This document shows positions 13,001-28,000 of a stretch of DNA of 60,000 nucleotides, one piece after another. The notes below the pieces were generated by a model. The model saw only the letters and a list, made by a program, of their open reading frames with translations, was not told the origin of the DNA and made no database searches. Each line of letters starts with the position of its first letter. Positions within the stretch are counted from its first letter, which is position 1. Both the position numbers and the translations under genes were made by a program. Source of the stretch: Bugula neritina (Eukaryota > Bryozoa > Gymnolaemata > Cheilostomatida > Bugulidae); NCBI GenBank assembly GCA_964035545.1, contig OZ037773.1, positions 6,156,251-6,216,250 of the forward strand, in the 5' to 3' direction.

Positions 13001-16000
13001 TTAAATTAACAAAATTAACTGAGAAGATGTATATTTTTTAAAAATATATTTAGGAGTTCAAGCATTTCCGAATCATTTGTCATTGGAAGATTCGCTGTAC
13101 AGCAGAGCTAATGGAGTTGTACAAAAGAGATATACAGAAGAGATATACAGAAGAGCTGTACAGAAGAGATATACAGAAGAGATATACAGAAGAGATATAC
13201 AGAAGAGATATACAGGAGAGATATACAGGAGAGATTTACAGAAGAGATATACAGGAGAGATACACAGAAGAGATATGCAGAAGAGCTATGCAGAAGAGAT
13301 ATACAGAAGAGATATACAGAAGAGATATACAGAAGAGATATACAGAAGAGATATACAGGAGAGATATACAGAAGAGATATACAGGAGAGATTTACAGAAG
13401 AGATATACAGGAGAGATACACAGAAGAGATATGCAGAAGAGCTATGCAGAAGAGATATACAGAAGAGACATACAGAAGAGATATACAGAAGAGATATACA
13501 GAAGAGATATACAGAAGAGATATACAGGAGAGATATACAGGAGAGATATACAGAAGAGATACACAGAAGAGCTATACAGAAGAGATATACAGGAGAGATA
13601 TACAGGAGAGATATACAGAAGAGATACACAGAAGAGCTATACAGAAGAGATATACAGGAGAGATATACAGAAGAGATATACAGAAGAGATATACAGGAGA
13701 GATATACAGGAGAGATATACAGGAGAGATATACAGAAGAGATATACAGAAGAGATATACAGAAGAGATATACAGGAGATATATACAGGAGAGATATACAG
13801 AAGAGATATACAGGAGAGATATACAGAAGAGATATACAGGAGAGATATACAGAAGAGATATACAGAAGAGATATACAGAAGAGACATACAGAAGAGATAT
13901 GCAGATTCCACTCACGTTGTTCTTATCCCTGAGAGTGTCCACATCTGATTGTAGCCTAAGTATCTCATGCTCAAGCTGAGACGTATCATCTCCGGGCTGA
14001 TGGGTGCCATTTTCTACCACTACAAGCAGAAATGGAAAGAGATGACAACTAAAACGTTGCTAAATAAAATTATAAATATATTTCATTAGTGTAATGCTGC
14101 AGCACACAACACTCTAGGGGTTACATGCTTACTGTGGCAACTACTAAACATATATATACTTTAGTAAAGAAGAGAAAACTCCAAATAATCAAATAGGAAG
14201 CCACCCTGAGAGTGTGATTTATGACATAGCAACTAGTGCCAATGAAGTGTAAACATACTTTATTTAATAAAATTCAAGTCATGCATTACATCAACTAAAT
14301 AGAACTCCAATATACCAACAGCTATTGCTTCTATAAAATATGACAATTCCAGCCCAACTAGAGGTGAAATATTAACCTATAACTAACTGGTTTGCAATAC
14401 ATAATTCTTTACCTGTGGCATCTTTAATTTGACTGTTTGTTGCCATGGCTTGCTCCAATTCATCTTTTGCGAGAGCTAATTTTACCTGCAAATTGTCATT
14501 CTCAGACTGCTTGCAGCTAACCTCTTTCTGTAGCTCATTCAAAGTTTTTTCTCTTCAAATACAGAATAGAATACTCTACACCACACACACCAGTTTAGTA
14601 GTAAATATTTCATCTAGGCTTACGTGACAAATTGCTCAAACTAGTGTATTTATATATAACTAATGGACAGAGAACTGTGCCAGCAGATTTGACAACTTAC
14701 AGCTGCTCTATCTTAGAGTTGTCTGCCCGAGAGGTACTAGAGATTGTATCAGCTGTAGACTGTTTAGCTGCCAGGATCTCCGAGTGCAGCTCCTGCAACA
14801 GCCAATAGCAACAAAATGAGAAAATTTCCCTCTTTGAACTGCTAAGTTTATACCTGAAAATGATGAGTTGTTCAAGGTATGTCAGAAGTCAAGCTAAGCA
14901 AACAAGGTGTACCAATTATGAAAAGATGACTCCAAAACTTGGCATTCAGTTTGTCTGTGAATAAACTGTATGTCACCCCATGAAATGCATCATGGTCTTA
15001 AAACAAAGTTCTTAATAAATACCGCATATCCAGATTCTTTCTACATCATGGAAAACACTAATGAGTGAGACTGATGGGGCAATACTACAAGTTATTTTTT
15101 AACTGAAACATGAAATGACATTAGCGACCCTCCCACCTTGATCTCCAAGTCCTTAGACCTGAGGTGGTCCTGGACGTTGTGTAAATCGGTTTCGGCAGCG
15201 TGAGCTCTGGTCTGCATGTCGGTGAGCTGCTTCTCTAGCCTGGTGTGCTGGAATGAGAGATCGTCTGCCCGGGCCACCAGCTCAACGCAACGCATGTTCT
15301 CTTGACGGTAGGATTCGTTGGCGCTAAAAAATAATGTATACATATAAACATAACTGTTGTGTTATATCACTGAGGTATTAAATGACATCACTGAGGCACT
15401 AGATGACATCACTAAGGTATTAGATGACATCACTGAGATACTAGATGACATCACTAAGGTATTAGATGACATTACTGAGGTACTAGATGACATCACTAAG
15501 GTATTAGATGACATCACTGAGATACTAGATGACATCACTAAGGTATTAGATGACATCATTGAGATACTAGATGACATCACTAAGGTATTAGATGACATCA
15601 CTGAGATACTAGATGACATCACTGAGGCACTAGATGACATCATTGAGGTACTAGATGACATCATTGAGGTAATAGATGACATCACTGAGGCATTAGATGA
15701 CATCATTGAGGTATTAGATGACATCATAAAATAATACCGAACGTCACACTTGATATTGTCATGTCTTTAAATTATAAAATAAGATGTATAAAATATAAAG
15801 ACAAGCTAAATTATATTGAAATAAACATAAGGCATCATAAAAACATTTGATATGACCTATCATCTTAATGCTACATGGTTGTAATACTAGTATAAATAAT
15901 CAATAGAGATATAATATAATTAGGCTACAGGGCAGTAAGAAAACTACATGCCAGTGTTAATCTACTAAAATTTCTTCTAGTGCTGTAGTAACCCAAGGCA

Positions 16001-19000
16001 TAGGCTGTCAGCACAACATTGATACTGTTCACTTTAAACACTACACTACTGAGTACTCTAACTTCTACCAGTTTGTGTAACTAATCTCCACCTACTGCAC
16101 TGACTTCTCTAGTGCTGAACCAGCGCAGTTGAGGAAAAAATATTACGCCTATATAAGATAAAGTGTTGGTGATTATGTTGTGTCGTTGGCTCTGATTGGC
16201 TGGCATTACGGTTCTTGGTGTTACAATGCAAATAATAGTAAAAATAATAACACTAATAATGATATTTAAATCATCACACATAAAATCATAATAAATAGAC
16301 CGGTTATATAAAAATATAAGGAATATCAACTATATCACTAGTTATTGATTATAAAAGCTGGGACAAGAGACAAGCTGGGTTAATTTAAAGTTCAAAGTGA
16401 CTTTCAATCTTTGAGAGACAGTATTTCTAATACTTATTTTAATTTAGCAGTATAAATAGAAATAATCAATTGACAGCTTTAGTATTAGTTTTTACCATAA
16501 AAATAACTATTCCAATACAGTTAGAAGCTGCTTAACTATGCATAAAACAGCCATTAAATACTCAAATTTGATATCATAATAGGAGATCATTTAAAAACTT
16601 TGTTTACTTACAGCAGAGTTCAAATATTGATGACAATAAGCTATCTATCTGTTCACTTATATTATAGCCTCAACCTGCTATACTCAACAGTAAAATAAAC
16701 ACCTGTTCAGCCTCAGGGTGAGTTCTTGACATTTAGCCTCAGACTTAACTACATGTTTCTGTTGATCCTTGAGCTCCGTCTCCAACGCCCTCAACTGATT
16801 CCTCATCTGGGCCACCTCGTCCGTGTTGGGGAGGGCCTGGCGCAAGCTCTGGTTCTCCTACAGACAGACACAACAGTCAAAGTTCAAAACAAACTCGACG
16901 CCTGCAAATGATTTCCATTTGAAACCGTATCAAGATTTTTCTCCCCATAAGAACCTAGCAAATCAAGACACGCTTGTCATTGAAAGAAACCGGGAAACAT
17001 TCTCAGGAGATGTTAGCTATGGTGCAAAATCGAAAGAGGGCGAGTCCTTTGCATTACAGCCCCTCCCTTAACATTTAAATTAAAATTTAGAAATGAACTG
17101 CAGTCATTTCCTATCTTATTAATTACCTAATTATGAGCAAATTATATTATTACTCGCTCTATCTATCCTAAATCTAAACAGCCAATCAGAATACATCTCT
17201 TAACCAAATCAACTAATCATCTTATCCATTAGAAAACTATTGTCAACTATTAAGTGGAGCTACTTAATGTCTCCTTACCAAACTGATTCTTTTTACTTTC
17301 TATCAACATGATCTACCAATCATGCTACCTTTTATATATGTTTCGGCCAATCAGCTCACCTCTCTCAGTTGCTGCATGTGCTGCTGCATACGCTGCATAT
17401 CTTGATACCTGGCCTGCTGTATCCCCTGCACCTCTGCTCTGTGCTGATCATGACTCTGTGCAAGTCTCATCTACAGTACAGGGTATTATTGGTAATATTA
17501 TTACTGACATACAGCGTATTATTGGTAATATTATTACTAACATACAGGGTATTATTATCAATATAAACAGTATATTATTACTAATATACAGTGTATTATT
17601 GGTAGGGGAAGCCGGGGTAATTTGAGCCATGGGGCAATTTGAGCTAGGGCATATTTTAGAAAAACTGTTCAATATACAGCATTGTCTTTTTATGTACACA
17701 GGTACACTCACAAATGTGGCATATTTTTTCCTGTTCATCATTTCTAAGCTGCATGGTAAGTAAAATATTTCACATTTACCTGTTTGTTTAACAAAACGTA
17801 AATTTGATGGTCTGCATGTCAAGTTATATTGCTTTACTCCAAATTGAGAAAACCTCGTCAAAGTTTTTGCATTTTATTAGGATGATGCTAGCTACAGTTA
17901 CATGTTAAAAAGGAAAGCCTACGTTTAATTTTTACTCCAGCATTAAGATTTTTCTTCAGCATGGCACCTTGGGGTAATTTGAGCCATTCAGTTTGGGGCA
18001 AATTGAGCCTCAACTCAAATACACCATGACTAAGTTATTACAGCATAAATAGTTTTTGTAGTTAAAAACAGTTCTGTAGCTATAACAAAACAGTTTACTA
18101 CACTCAGTGTGCATATATAATGTTGTTGCAAGTTTGCTACCTTACCTGTTTTGTGTTGTAGCTGATACATATACAAACTGCCACGCAAGTACACACCCAA
18201 AACCAATCAATTGAGCTTACTTACAGGAGATAAATTAAAGAAAGCTGCTTGTATGATTGCTGGGGAAAAGAGCAGTATAAGACATGCAGCAGAAACCTAT
18301 GGAGTGGACAGAATGACTCTGAAGTGTTATTTTGATAAGTTGAAGTTAGGATATGAAATCACCAGTGCTGCAAAGAGAGTGTTCACTATTGAGGAAGAGA
18401 AACTAATGGTCGACTATCAGAGTTTTGGATGCAAAGAAGCGACAAAGTTGTAAAACTTCAAAAAAGGCTCCTGTTAGAAAGAATCTTAATGGTTTTACTA
18501 GAGAGTAGACTTTGGCCTGGCCTCATTGGCTGTTGTGAAAATTTGTCACAATTTGACACTAATTTACGGTCGCATCTGCAACAGTAGATGTATGTTAATC
18601 TTTGAAATAAATGTAATACTACTATTGTCAATAAAAAACTTGATTAAAACATAACTGTGTGTGTTAAGTTGGCTATTCGCACCAAAATAGCCCACGGCTC
18701 AAATTACCCCCAATAGGGGGTAATTTGAGCCGCACAATATGGTGTTATTATTATGGGCTTAAATTTTTTTTCGTGCTGTAATCCAAAAGTTTTTTAAGTG
18801 TTTACAATAGCAAACATGTACATTTGTATGTGTAGCGAATGTTAGTGCTCAATCCACAGTATTTTGTTTGACACCTGGAAAAAGGTGAAAATCGGCTCAA
18901 ATTACCCCGGCTTCCCCTAATATTATTACTAACATACAGGGTATTATTGGTAATATTATTACTAACATACAGGGTATTATTACTAATGCACTGCGTATTA

Positions 19001-22000
19001 TTACTAATATCTAGTGTACAATATATCATTATGATGATTATACAAAATATTATCGGTCTTCTCACATAAACTACTTTCTAGTGTATAATTAAATTGTTGA
19101 ATTGAGCACATAATGCTGTACTAGTTTAATTTAAACTCCAGCACTCTTCAGAGTAAAGTCGGCATACATTTTGTAAGAAGAAAAATTGTAAAGAAACAAT
19201 AAACAATACTTGAATTCAACCTTTTAATGTTATTGCACATACAAATTATCCTCACTGAATATAATGTAATTATTTGTAGCTATGAATAGTATAATTTCGT
19301 ATTGCCTATATAAACTTGCATGCTGCTTAAAAACAGAAAAATTCTTGTTGGGGGAGAACCTACCTGCAAATCTTGGAGTTGTGAGTTCGCTGTTTTATGA
19401 CTACGCTCCATACAGACTAGCTTATTGCTGGAATCCCTGAGCTGATCGCCTGTCCACTTGTGTTCGGATTTTTCCCTGTCCAACGCAGTCTGCAGAGTTG
19501 TCACTTTTTCTGTCAGTTCCACCAGCCTTTCCTAACAGAAGATTAAGTTACCGGGGTTAAGGCTAAGATGAGTGTAACTTGGCAAACTAATATTTCTTCA
19601 TATTCCCTAGTTTACAAGCTTCCATTATGCGAATAGATTTTTCATTTTCATTTTCAAACAGTTGCATTAAATGAAAGCACAACCAATAAACTAATGCAAA
19701 CAGCAACGACAAATTCACAATTCGAAGCCATGGAAAGCAGAAATTGTAATATCTGCCCAATACAAGTATAAGTTGAAGGGTTGCACTGTATAGCTAAAGT
19801 CATGGAATCAAAATCTGTGACAGATAATGAACCAACAGCACTATACATCATAATGCAGCACTTAGCAAAAAAATGCAGCCCTTCCCACCCCCTCCCCCAT
19901 ATCTCACGGCTCCAGTTCTCGCAAAATTCGATAGGTTACGAGAAGGGCTTGGACCCTCATTATATGGCTTATGCATGTGTGTATATGGACAAAATGACCG
20001 ATTTTAAAGGATCCGTGAGTTAAATCTGGCATTCTATTATGTCACGAATTGGGGTTTCGAGACTTGGTGAGATACGGAGGGAGCAACATATATTGTATTA
20101 TGTAATATAACTAATAAAGCATAAACTAGCACCTTCTTATCCCAAACATCAGGGCAGTGTTTAGCAACCAACTCATTCACCAATTGCTGCATTTCCTCTT
20201 TCCTCAACTCTAATTGGCTGAGACTGCTGATGACGGCATCCACACTGGGTACATGCTGTGAGTCATCCATACTAGCTGCCGGTTTAGATTTGGATTTTCG
20301 ATTGCTGCCTTTAGACGATGTCTAAAACACGAATGCTCAACAATGGCTCTTTGTTCAGTAACCCCCCCCCCCCTTGTGCAGCACCTATAACAAGGACAAG
20401 TGAGAACTTCAACCAACAGGTAGTACTTCTGTCTGTAACTTGTGTTATGTAAAAGCTGCATCCAGCGTTTACAACGTATCACTGTGATTAGGTATTTACA
20501 GGCAGCAGTTAAGCTAACTGTGTGAAGGCAGCAGTTTAACTGAGTCTGTGTAAAGGCAGCAGTTTAGCTGACTGCGTGTAGGCAGATACAGGATGTGCTA
20601 ATACTATGAAACAGGCCTATCCTGCTATATGATGAGATAGTATCCGGACACAACTATTGGCATACTATACTATACTATTGGTATACTATACTATACTATT
20701 GGTATACTATACTATACTATTGGCATACTATACTATACTATTGGTATACTATACTATACTATTGGTATACTATACTATACTATTGGCATACTATACTATA
20801 CTATTGGCATACTATACTATACTATTGGTACACTATACTATACTATTGGTATACTATACTCTACTATTGGTATACTATACTATACTATTGGTATACTATA
20901 CTCTACTATTGGTATACTATGCTATACTATTGGTATACTATGCTATACTATTGGTATACTATACTATACTATTGGTATACTATACTCTACTATTGGTATA
21001 CTATACTATACTATTGGTATACTATACTATACTATTGGTATACTATACTATACTATTGGCATACTATACTATACTATTGGTACACTATACTATACTATTG
21101 GTATACTATACTCTACTATTGGTATACTATACTATACTATTGGTATACTATACTCTACTATTGGTATACTATGCTATACTATTGGTATACTATGCTATAC
21201 TATTGGTATACTATACTATACTATTGGTATACTATACTCTACTATTGGTATACTATACTCTACTATTGGTATACTATACTCTACTATTGGTATACTATAC
21301 TCTACTATTGGTATTCTATACTCTACTATTGGTATACTATGCTATACTATTGGTATACTATGCTATACTACTGGTATACTATACTATACTATTGGTATAC
21401 TATACTCTACTATTGGTATACTATACTATACTCTACTATTGGTATACTATACTATACTATTGGTATACTATGCTATACTATTGGTATACTATACTCTACT
21501 ATTGGTATACTATCCTATTGGTATACTATACTCTACTATTGGTATACTATACTCTACTAATGGTATACTATACTATACTACTGGCATCACTCAGTAATTA
21601 TTATAATTCCAGAGTTGAAGCTGTTTTTATCCATTTGACTAGTGCTGAGTTACTCTCTGATTAGAAAGAAGAAACTTACTACTCAATACTCGCACATGTT
21701 CACACGACATAAACAAATGAGAAGACAACTCATGAACTTCCTATAGCCTAGATTGTTCAAAGCTGAAATTCGTCACTAACCAAGTGCTATATGACATACC
21801 TTCGCCTGAGATGAGTCCTGATTGGCTGACAATGTAGCAGCTGATTCCACACTGAGAGAGAGGGCGGGTACTACAACCTCTTCAACTACTTCATCTGTAC
21901 TCACTGAAGAATCCTGGCCTACAGTAGACTCGGTAGGAACTGCTGACACAGCACTTTTCTGTGGCTATAAATACAGCATATACAGTAGTATTACAATACA

Positions 22001-25000
22001 TTACAGTATATCATATTATACAGTATTACAGTACAGTACAGTATATCATAGTATACAGTATTACAATACAGTACATCATAGTATACAGTATTACAATACA
22101 GTATATCATAGTATACAGTATTACAATGCAGTATATCATAGTATACAGTATTACAATACAGTATATCATAGTATACAGTATTACAATACAGTATATCATA
22201 GTATACAGTATTACAATACAGTATATCATAGTATACAGTATTACAATACAGTATATCATAGTATACAGTATTACAATACAGTATATCATAGTATACAGTA
22301 TTACAATACAGTACATCATAGTATACAGTATTACAATACAGTATATCATAGTATACAGTATTACAATGCAGTATATCATAGTATACAGTATTACAATACA
22401 GTATATCATAGTATACAGTATTACAGTACAGTATATCATAGTATACAGTATTACAGTACAGTACAGTATATCATAGTATACAGTATTACAATACAGCATA
22501 TCATAGTATACAGTATTACAATACAGTATATCATAGTATACAGTATTACAATACAGTATATCATAGTATACAGTATTACAATACAGTATATCATAGTATA
22601 CAGTATTACAATACAGTATATCATAGTATAATAGTACAATATATTACAATACAGTATATCATAGTATACAGTATTACAATACAATATATCATAGTATACA
22701 GTATTACAATACAGTATATCATAGTATACAGTATTACAGTACAGTATATCATAGTATACAGTAATACAGTACAGTATATCATAGTATACAGTATTACAAT
22801 ACAGTATATCATAGTATACAGTATTACAATACAGTATATCATAGTATAATAGTACAATATATTACAATACAATATATCATAGTATACAGTATTACAATAC
22901 AGTATATCATAGTATACAGTATTACAGTACAGTATATCATAGTATACAGTATTACAATACAGTATATCATAGTATACAGTATTACAATACAATATATCAT
23001 AGTATACAGTATTACAATACAGTATATCATAGTATACAGTATTACAGTACAGTATATCATAGTATACAGTAATACAGTACAGTATATCATAGTATACAGT
23101 ATTACAATACAGTATATCATAGTATACAGTATTACAATACAGTATATCATAGTATAATAGTACAATATATTACAATACAATATATCATAGTATACAGTAT
23201 TACAATACAGTATATCATAGTATACAGTATTACAGTACAGTATATCATAGTATACAGTATTACAATACAGTATATCATAGTATACAGTATTACAATACAG
23301 TATATCATAGTATACAGTATTACAATACAGTATATCATAGTATACAGTATTGCAATACAGTATATCATAGTATACAGTATTACAATGCAGTATATCATAG
23401 TATACAGTATTACAGTACAGTATATCATAGTATACAGTAGTATTACAATACAATACAGTATATCATAGTATACAGTATTACAATACAGTATATCATAGTA
23501 TACAGTATTACAATACAGTATATCATAGTATAATAGTACAATATATTACAATACAATATATCATAGTATACAGTATTACAGTACAGTATATCATAGTATA
23601 CTGTATTACAATACAATACAGTATATCATAGTATACAGTATTACAATACAGTATATCATAGTATACAGTATTACAATACAGTATATCATAGTATACAGTA
23701 TTACAATACAGTATATCATAGTATAATAGTACAATATATTACAATACAATATATCATAGTATACATTAGTAAAATACGATACAATACAGTATATCATAGT
23801 ATACAGTATTACAATACAGTATATCATAGTATAATAGTACAATATATTACAATACAATATATCATAGTATACAGTATTACAATACAGTATATCATAGTAT
23901 ACAGTATTACAGTACAGTATATCATAGTATACAGTATTACAATACAGTATATCATAGTATATAGTATTACAATACAGTATATCATAGTATACAGTATTAC
24001 AATACAGTATATCATAGTATAATAGTACAATATATTACAATACAATATATCATAGTATACAGTATTACAGTACAGTATATCATAGTATACTGTATTACAA
24101 TACAGTATATCATAGTATACAGTATTACAATACAGTATATCATAGTATAATAGTACAATATATTACAATACAATATATCATAGTATACAGTATTACAGTA
24201 CAGTATATCATAGTATACTGTATTACAATACAATACAGTATATCATAGTATACAGTATTACAATACAGTATATCATAGTATACAGTATTACAATACAGTA
24301 TATCATAGTATACAGTATTACAATACAGTATATCATAGTATAATAGTACAATATATTACAATACAATATATCATAGTATACATTAGTAAAATACGATACA
24401 ATACAGTATATCATAGTATACAGTATTACAATACAGTATATCATAGTATAATAGTACAATATATTACAATACAATATATCATAGTATACAGTATTACAAT
24501 ACAGTATATCATAGTATACAGTATTACAGTACAGTATATCATAGTATACAGTATTACAATACAGTATATCATAGTATATAGTATTACAATACAGTATATC
24601 ATAGTATACAGTATTACAATACAGTATATCATAGTATAATAGTACAATATATTACAATACAATATATCATAGTATACAGTATTACAGTACAGTATATCAT
24701 AGTATACTGTATTACAATACAGTACATCATAGTATACAGTATTACAATACAATATATCATAGTATACAGTATTACAATACAGTATATCATAGTATACAGT
24801 ATTACAGTACAGTATATCATAGTATACAGTATTACAATACAGTATATCATAGTATACAGTATTACAATACAGTATATCATAGTATACAGTATTACAATAC
24901 AGTATATCATAGTATACAGTATTACAATACAGTATATCATAGTATAATAGTACAATATATTACAATACAATATATCATAGTATACATTAGTAAAATACGA

Positions 25001-28000
25001 TACAATACAGTATATCATAGTATACAGTATTACAATGCAGTATATCATAGTATACAGTATTACAGTACAGTATATCATAGTATACAGTAATACAGTACAG
25101 TATATCATAGTATACAGTAATACAGTACAGTATATCATAGTATACAGTATTACAATACAGTATATCATAGTATACAGTATTACAATACAGTATATCATAG
25201 TATAATAGTACAATATATTACAATACAATATATCATAGTATACAGTATTACAGTACAGTATATCATAGTATACAGTATTACAGTACAGTATATCATAGTA
25301 TACAGTATTACAATACAGTATATCATAGTATACAGTATTACAATACAGTATATCATAGTATACAGTATTACAATACAGTATATCATAGTATACAGTATTA
25401 CAATACAGTATATCATAGTATAATAGTACAATATATTACAATACAATATATCATAGTATACAGTATTACAGTACAGTATATCATAGTATACAGTATTACA
25501 GTACAGTATATCATAGTATACAGTAGTATTACAATACAATACAGTATATCATAGTATACAGTATTACAATACAGTATATCATAGTATAATAGTACAATAT
25601 ATTACAATACAATATATCATAGTATACAGTATTACAGTACAGTATATCATAGTATACAGTATTACAGTACAGTATATCATAGTATACAGTAGTATTACAA
25701 TACAATACAGTATATCATAGTATACAGTATTACAATACAGTATATCATAGTATACAGTATTACAATACAGTATATCATTGTATACAGTATTACAATACAG
25801 TATATCATAGTATAATAGTACAATATATTACAATACAATATATCATAGTATACATTAGTAAAATACGATACAATACAGTATATCATAGTAATAGTACAAT
25901 ATAATACACTATACTCTATAGTTAATGCTCACAATAGTATAAACTTCCTACCAGCCACAACAAATCTGCACACATTACCTGCTGTGTGTATACAGAAAGC
26001 TTGCTTTTCTACTCACCTTTCCATCTCCCACAAAATTAAAATTTTAGACTAATTTAAGAATTCTTTTGGTTTTGAGTGTCAAGTAAGTTAGTCCATAAAT
26101 TTAAATTTTGGCAAACCTGATCAAACATTTTATTTCTATTCAATAGAAACATCAAAAGCATAAAAGGAAATTTTATAGAAACAAGTATTTAATAAAATAA
26201 TCTCCAGTCACTCTACACTACAAAAACTGAGTTATATATATTCGAAAATAAAGGCAACCATGTCTATTAAGCATAAGCTACTGTTCAAGTGACACTAGAG
26301 TGCTGTGAGAACTAAGTCTATGTCAAGGTCAACTCACCCCTGCCTGCTGACCCGAGTGTTTACGATGCTTTGTATCCACTCCGTCTACCAACTCGCTGTC
26401 GACAGCAGAACTGACCTCTACAGTCTCATCCAACTGAACTTCATCTTTCACAGCAGGAATGGTTTTAGAGGTCTTGCGTTTTCTCGACTACAATATGAAC
26501 CAGGTGTTACCTTTACACCAGGTATTACCTTTACACCAGGTATTATGCTTACACCAGGTATTACCTTTACACCAGGTATTACCTTTATCCCAAGTGTTAC
26601 CTTTACACCAGGTATTACCTTTACACTGCTTTCATCGTGAGTGAAGTATAACTACGGTAGATGGTATGAGTCACCATATTGTTTCCCTACCTTAGGTTTG
26701 TCTGCAGGCTGTGGGACAGGCTTTCCTCCAATCACAGGAGGTTCTGAAATTGCCTCCTCATGGAGCTCCTCATTATGGACAACTTCGGCATCTGCATTTT
26801 TACCTGCAGATGAAGTTTTCGGCTGACTAACTTTAGCTAATTTAGCTACAAAGGAAGCAAACATCAAGGTCAGTGCATAAGTAGTAGAGTTCCACTTGTA
26901 GGGGTCATTCGGTACAAATGTCTGCTCGGTGTACAGCTGTGAAGTCATTATCAGCCCAATAAGACACACAACACTGTCAACAAGTATCCGATGGTGTGAC
27001 CAAGGCTGATAACAGTCTAGCATATTTCACTGTACCCCGAGCATGATTATATCTTGAATCACTAAAAGGCCAATCATAATTCTTACTGTGGCATATGCAA
27101 TGATAGAATTTTTCTAACTCCCCAATCCTCAACCATTATAAGTTCTTCTCTTTAGAGATAAACACATCCCCAAATGATATTAATCCACTAACAGATTGAA
27201 CACACACAAGCAGTACACACTGACAATGTACATGTATGTATGACAGACTGCTATGAGCTACATCACTGCTGTACTGATAAATCAATACTTGTATCTTACT
27301 CCATCTTACAATATCAGGGACGTCAGGGAAATCAACAACAGCACTAAACAGCAATTTCAGAAAGAGGCTGCAGAGACAAGAAGGTTAAATTGAGGTCAAT
27401 CAAGAATGCATCTTTCATTGATGTGCAGGAAATAGCATTCTTAGATGTAAAAAGAAATCAAGGAACAATACAGTACCTCACTATATTATAGATATTATGC
27501 TGATCAGCTTTATGGACTTTACAACGCTAGTTGTACAGACAACCTAATATATTTAAATATATAACTGTGTTGATAAAATCTCTAGCAACACTTGGGGCTA
27601 ATTATATAGCATGAAGTCAGGTTGGAGTTAGAGTGAAGCTTTCTCACAAAGATTGGTACGAAATTCACCCATCCACAGCTTAGTACTAGCCTGGTGTAAG
27701 GTTAATATAACTAAATCTTAAGTGTTTAAATGATTTCAATAGCTGCTCATTTTGTTAGAGCCTGCAGTAGAAACTTGTAAGCATGATTTCATCAGGGTCT
27801 GTATCGAATAGTAACCTCAATATGCGAAGTGTGCAGAGGGGAGCAATCAGCTTGTAAACATAATCAGTATCATTCTTTAGAAAATAAAGATACTTAAGCA
27901 CAATCAAAACTAACCAGAAATCTCTCTTAAATAATTAACTTGCTAAAAATTAGGCTAATTATCTTTGATGATAACATGTTACTTCAAGCCATCTGTCACA

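Larger units (their letters stand above)
17471..19015. repeat. 33-bp minisatellite split by a transposon
   Basis: Units of about 33 bp (core tacagggtattattggtaat) occupy 17471-17604 and resume at 18918-19015. They start directly at the acceptor of exon 17360-17470. The gap between the two parts is exactly the pogo-like element; intact neighbouring units show the empty site. Confidence 0.85.

Noticed and set aside
13077-13979. Long overlapping open frames on both strands (Y-R-R-D-I-Q-K cycle)
   Set aside because: They are translations of a 13-bp tandem repeat with no stop in any frame, inside a kinectin-like intron.
18211-18453. Host psq-domain gene
   Set aside because: Lies entirely within the terminal inverted repeats of the pogo-like element, lacks an ATG and is truncated; it is a transposase remnant.
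20657-25886. Many Tyr/Ile/Leu-rich open frames up to 335 codons
   Set aside because: Produced by 21-bp and 30-bp minisatellites with lengths divisible by three; no codon signature, start context or splice support.
21967-25900. CRISPR array
   Set aside because: The units are contiguous without unique spacers, and the host is an animal.
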